Shown: positions 4,487 to 6,374 of the stretch, in pieces
Position numbering within the stretch: position 1 is the stretch's first letter
Layout of the letters: each line of letters begins with the position of its first letter
Assembly: GCA_937902295.1 (NCBI GenBank)
Contig: CALGUM010000011.1
Location: forward strand, 1-6,374
Length of the DNA: 6,374 nt
Origin: an uncultured Candidatus Saccharibacteria bacterium
Lineage (GTDB): Bacteria > Patescibacteriota > Saccharimonadia > Saccharimonadales > Saccharimonadaceae
Direction of reading: 5' to 3'
Made by a program: the position numbers and the translations under genes
Notes under the pieces: generated by a model
What the model was told of the DNA's origin: nothing
Seen by the model: the letters and a program-made list of their open reading frames with translations, nothing else
The model's database searches: none

Positions 4487-5721
4487 TGATACTGACGGAG
4501 TGCTTCTATAGGATTTTTACGTGCAGCGCGTACAGCTGGATAGAGGCCAAATAACACACCAACACCGACTGACGTGCCGATAGATACCAACGGCACCCAC
4601 CACGTAAAGCCAGGATTGAATGGCAATAATGTTCCCGCAAAGAATGCAACTGAGTAGCCAAGCACAAACCCGAGCACACCACCAGATACACTCATGACGA
4701 GTGCTTCTATCAGGAACTGGAAGGTAATATGGTAGTTGCTTGCACCAACGGCTTTGCGGATGCCAATTTCTCTGGTGCGCTCAGCAACATTGGCGAGCAT
4801 AATATTCATGATGCCGATGCCACCGATAATCAGGGATATGGCCGATACGATATATGCCACGTAGGCGACTACCGTAAAGAGTAGGGAGGTATCGTGGGCG
4901 ATTTCGTCACCCGTGAGAATGGAAAAATCGTGCTCACCGCTATGATTGTCGATAATGAGTTGCTCAGCAAGTGTGACAGTGCTCGCAAGTTCTTTTGCAG
5001 AAGTTGCTTTGATGTTGATTTGGCGTATCTGTGCAATACCTTGATTGAATGACTTGCCACTATCGAGACTGATAATAACTGCGTTGTTGATATTGAGGTT
5101 ATTGTAATTTATCGAGTCCGGCACAGATTGGAGCACGCCGATCACTGTAAACTGTTGACCGCGCACATTAAACAACTGACCGATGGATTGATCAGTGCCA
5201 AATAGATCAACCGATAACTGGCGGCCGATAACCGCGGTATTTTGGTTGGTAATGGTATCGATAAACTGGCCATCACGTACAGTAAGATTTGAGATAGTCT
5301 CGAGCTCTGGTGTGGTAGCGATAATAGGTGCCGCAATAGTGCGATCCTCGTCGGTGGTACGGACGGAGCCGCTAATTGACATCAGAGGCGCTGCTTGTTC
5401 GACAGTGTCGAGCTCTTTTATGGAACGATAGTCTTGTTCTGTGAGGGAGCTGGCAGTAAAACTCTCTGCACCAAACGGAATGAGCGCGTCACGAAAATCT
5501 TGCACCTGTTTATCCGAACCTGGGCGAATAACGGCGATGTTGCCGCCAAGCTCGTCGATTTGATTACTAACCAGCTGCGTTGCACCGTAGCTAAGCGACA
5601 AAATAACCGTGATACACATCACGCCTAGCGTGATACCGATTGTAGTTAGCGTGGTGCGCAGGCGATTACTGCGCAGTGATTCTTGGGCGACACGGATGTG
5701 GTTCGAGATAAGCAGTCGCAT
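4483..5721 (-). CDS. ABC transporter permease, MacB/FtsX-like family
   Basis: Integral membrane subunit of a type VII (mechanotransmission) ABC transporter, working with the ATPase encoded just upstream. It has 412 residues in the usual MacB-like order: a short cytoplasmic N-terminus (HIRVAQESLRSNRLRTTLTTIGI), TM1 at about 24-46, a large extracytoplasmic MacB-type periplasmic core at about 47-280, then TM2 (282-309), TM3 (337-363) and TM4 (374-394). The cytoplasmic loop after TM2 has the FtsX signature NVAERTREIGIRKAVGAS (311-328). The C-terminus has the typical PAVRAARKNPIEALR (395-409). The length fits the family, with no break. ATG 5721 overlaps the ATPase stop by one base, pointing to translational coupling. 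There is no membrane-fusion (MacA) gene on the downstream side. The substrate cannot be told from sequence; relatives export peptides, antibiotics or lipoproteins, or act in mechanical coupling. Confidence 0.92.
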   Translation of the reverse strand: MRLLISNHIRVAQESLRSNRLRTTLTTIGITLGVMCITVILSLSYGATQLVSNQIDELGGNIAVIRPGSDKQVQDFRDALIPFGAESFTASSLTEQDYRSIKELDTVEQAAPLMSISGSVRTTDEDRTIAAPIIATTPELETISNLTVRDGQFIDTITNQNTAVIGRQLSVDLFGTDQSIGQLFNVRGQQFTVIGVLQSVPDSINYNNLNINNAVIISLDSGKSFNQGIAQIRQINIKATSAKELASTVTLAEQLIIDNHSGEHDFSILTGDEIAHDTSLLFTVVAYVAYIVSAISLIIGGIGIMNIMLANVAERTREIGIRKAVGASNYHITFQFLIEALVMSVSGGVLGFVLGYSVAFFAGTLLPFNPGFTWWVPLVSIGTSVGVGVLFGLYPAVRAARKNPIEALRQYH

Positions 5722-6374
5722 TATTTCTTGCCTTTCTTCTTGCGCGAACCGAGTGATACTTTTTTGTTCACGGGAGTGCGAGTGTTTTTGACTACTTTTG
5801 TTTTCGTATCGGTATCGATCCGTCCGTCGAGCATAGTAATGACACGATCTGCATAGGTGGTCATATCGGGATTGTGGGTCACCATAATGATGGTATTGCC
5901 TCGGCGATGAATATCGGACAGTTCCTGGAGGATGATGTGGCTCGAGCGGCTGTCGAGGTTACCAGTGGGCTCGTCGGCAAGGATAATACTAGGATCATTC
6001 ACAAGTGCTCGGGCAATCGCCACGCGCTGTGTTTGGCCGCCGGAAAGTTGCCATGGCATGTAATATTCTCGTTCGTTGAGGTGGAAATTTTTGAGCATCG
6101 CACTTGCGCGTTTGAGGCTTTTGAGTTGAGACATGCCGGTATAGGCAAGGGGGAGTGCGACGTTTTCGATCACGTTGAGGCGTGGTACAAGGTTGAAGTT
6201 CTGGAAGACAAACCCGATGCGCTTGGAGCGAATCGCTGCGCGCCGTGCAGAAGACAGGCGGGCGACTGACGTATTGTCGAGTAGGGATTCACCTTCGTCT
6301 GCTTGGTCAAGGAAGCCCCGGGGATTGAGCAGAGTGGTTTTACCACAGCCGCTCAGACCCATGATTGTGATAAA
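5721..6374 (-). CDS. ABC transporter ATP-binding protein, MacB/LolD type (5' end beyond window)
   Basis: Cytoplasmic ATPase that powers the adjacent MacB/FtsX-like permease. The frame stays open to the right edge (FITIMG...), so the Met at 6362 is internal and the first 30 or so residues, including the A-loop, are missing; 217 residues are visible. All core motifs are present: Walker [11 protein letters not shown]-loop FVFQNFNL, signature [15 protein letters not shown], Walker B IILADEP, D-loop GNLD, and the H-loop MVTHNPD. The [21 protein letters not shown] segment is typical of MacB/LolD ATPases. Oddities are NPRG straight after the Walker A helix where this family usually has NILG, and LLDNTSV where a Gly usually follows the Asp. 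A basic C-terminal tail of about 30 residues ends SRKKKGKK. The TAA stop shares one base with the permease ATG. Confidence 0.95.
   Translation of the reverse strand, partial: FITIMGLSGCGKTTLLNPRGFLDQADEGESLLDNTSVARLSSARRAAIRSKRIGFVFQNFNLVPRLNVIENVALPLAYTGMSQLKSLKRASAMLKNFHLNEREYYMPWQLSGGQTQRVAIARALVNDPSIILADEPTGNLDSRSSHIILQELSDIHRRGNTIIMVTHNPDMTTYADRVITMLDGRIDTDTKTKVVKNTRTPVNKKVSLGSRKKKGKK

Noticed and set aside
4869..5628. Small open frames in other frames of the permease
   Set aside because: They overlap conserved MacB/FtsX coding sequence and have no start signals or recognisable content.
5874..6269. 131-codon frame antisense to the ABC ATPase
   Set aside because: It mirrors the conserved Walker and signature motifs of the true gene and has no ribosome binding site.
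1..6374. CRISPR arrays, tRNA/rRNA genes, riboswitches, insertion sequences or attachment sites
   Set aside because: I found no spaced direct repeats, cloverleaf-like sequence, transposase, integrase or terminal inverted repeats; the intergenic gaps are mostly under 100 bp.

Overview
The window reads as a chromosomal segment of a Candidate Phyla Radiation (Patescibacteria) bacterium, most likely Saccharibacteria (TM7). This is inferred from gene content: a typical TM7-style type IV pilin, a SIS-family bifunctional phosphoglucose/phosphomannose isomerase, a small conserved protein of the kind seen in that group, and a MacB-type ABC pair. No marker gene settles the taxonomy. The standard code fits all genes: TAG and TAA end recognisable proteins at their expected lengths, TGA ends the permease just after its conserved C-terminal motif, and TGG encodes Trp.

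Layout, left to right. Positions 1-611 (+) hold the C-terminal third of GroEL. A bidirectional hairpin terminator (626-663) separates it from a convergent pilin gene (minus, 1178 down to 810). The pilin frame is broken by a TAG at 812-810 but continues for 50 more coding-looking codons to a TAA at 659-657, right at the terminator. A 91-bp spacer holds back-to-back promoters for the pilin and for a GlcNAc-type glycosyltransferase (1270-2241, +). Both genes have a -10 box about 6 nt before the ATG and no Shine-Dalgarno, so both look leaderless. A second terminator (2245-2278) lies between the glycosyltransferase and a convergent conserved hypothetical gene (minus, 2778-2302). That gene diverges from the PGI/PMI gene (2871-3914, +) across 92 bp. 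A GC-rich bidirectional terminator (3924-3966) follows. Next is an unrecognised 147-aa gene (minus, 4415-3972) with a near-consensus promoter overlapping a palindrome. The right end is a minus-strand ABC operon: a MacB/LolD-type ATPase (cut by the window edge at 6374) whose stop overlaps by one base the start of a MacB/FtsX-type permease.

The genes do not form one pathway. They are short independent units: protein folding (GroEL), surface structures (pilin, possible glycosylation), sugar-phosphate interconversion (PGI/PMI) and an envelope transporter. Every convergent pair is separated by a strong hairpin. I see no mobile element, CRISPR array, tRNA or rRNA. The observations most worth checking are the amber-interrupted pilin, the divergent leaderless promoter pair, and the well-controlled unrecognised gene at 3972-4415.
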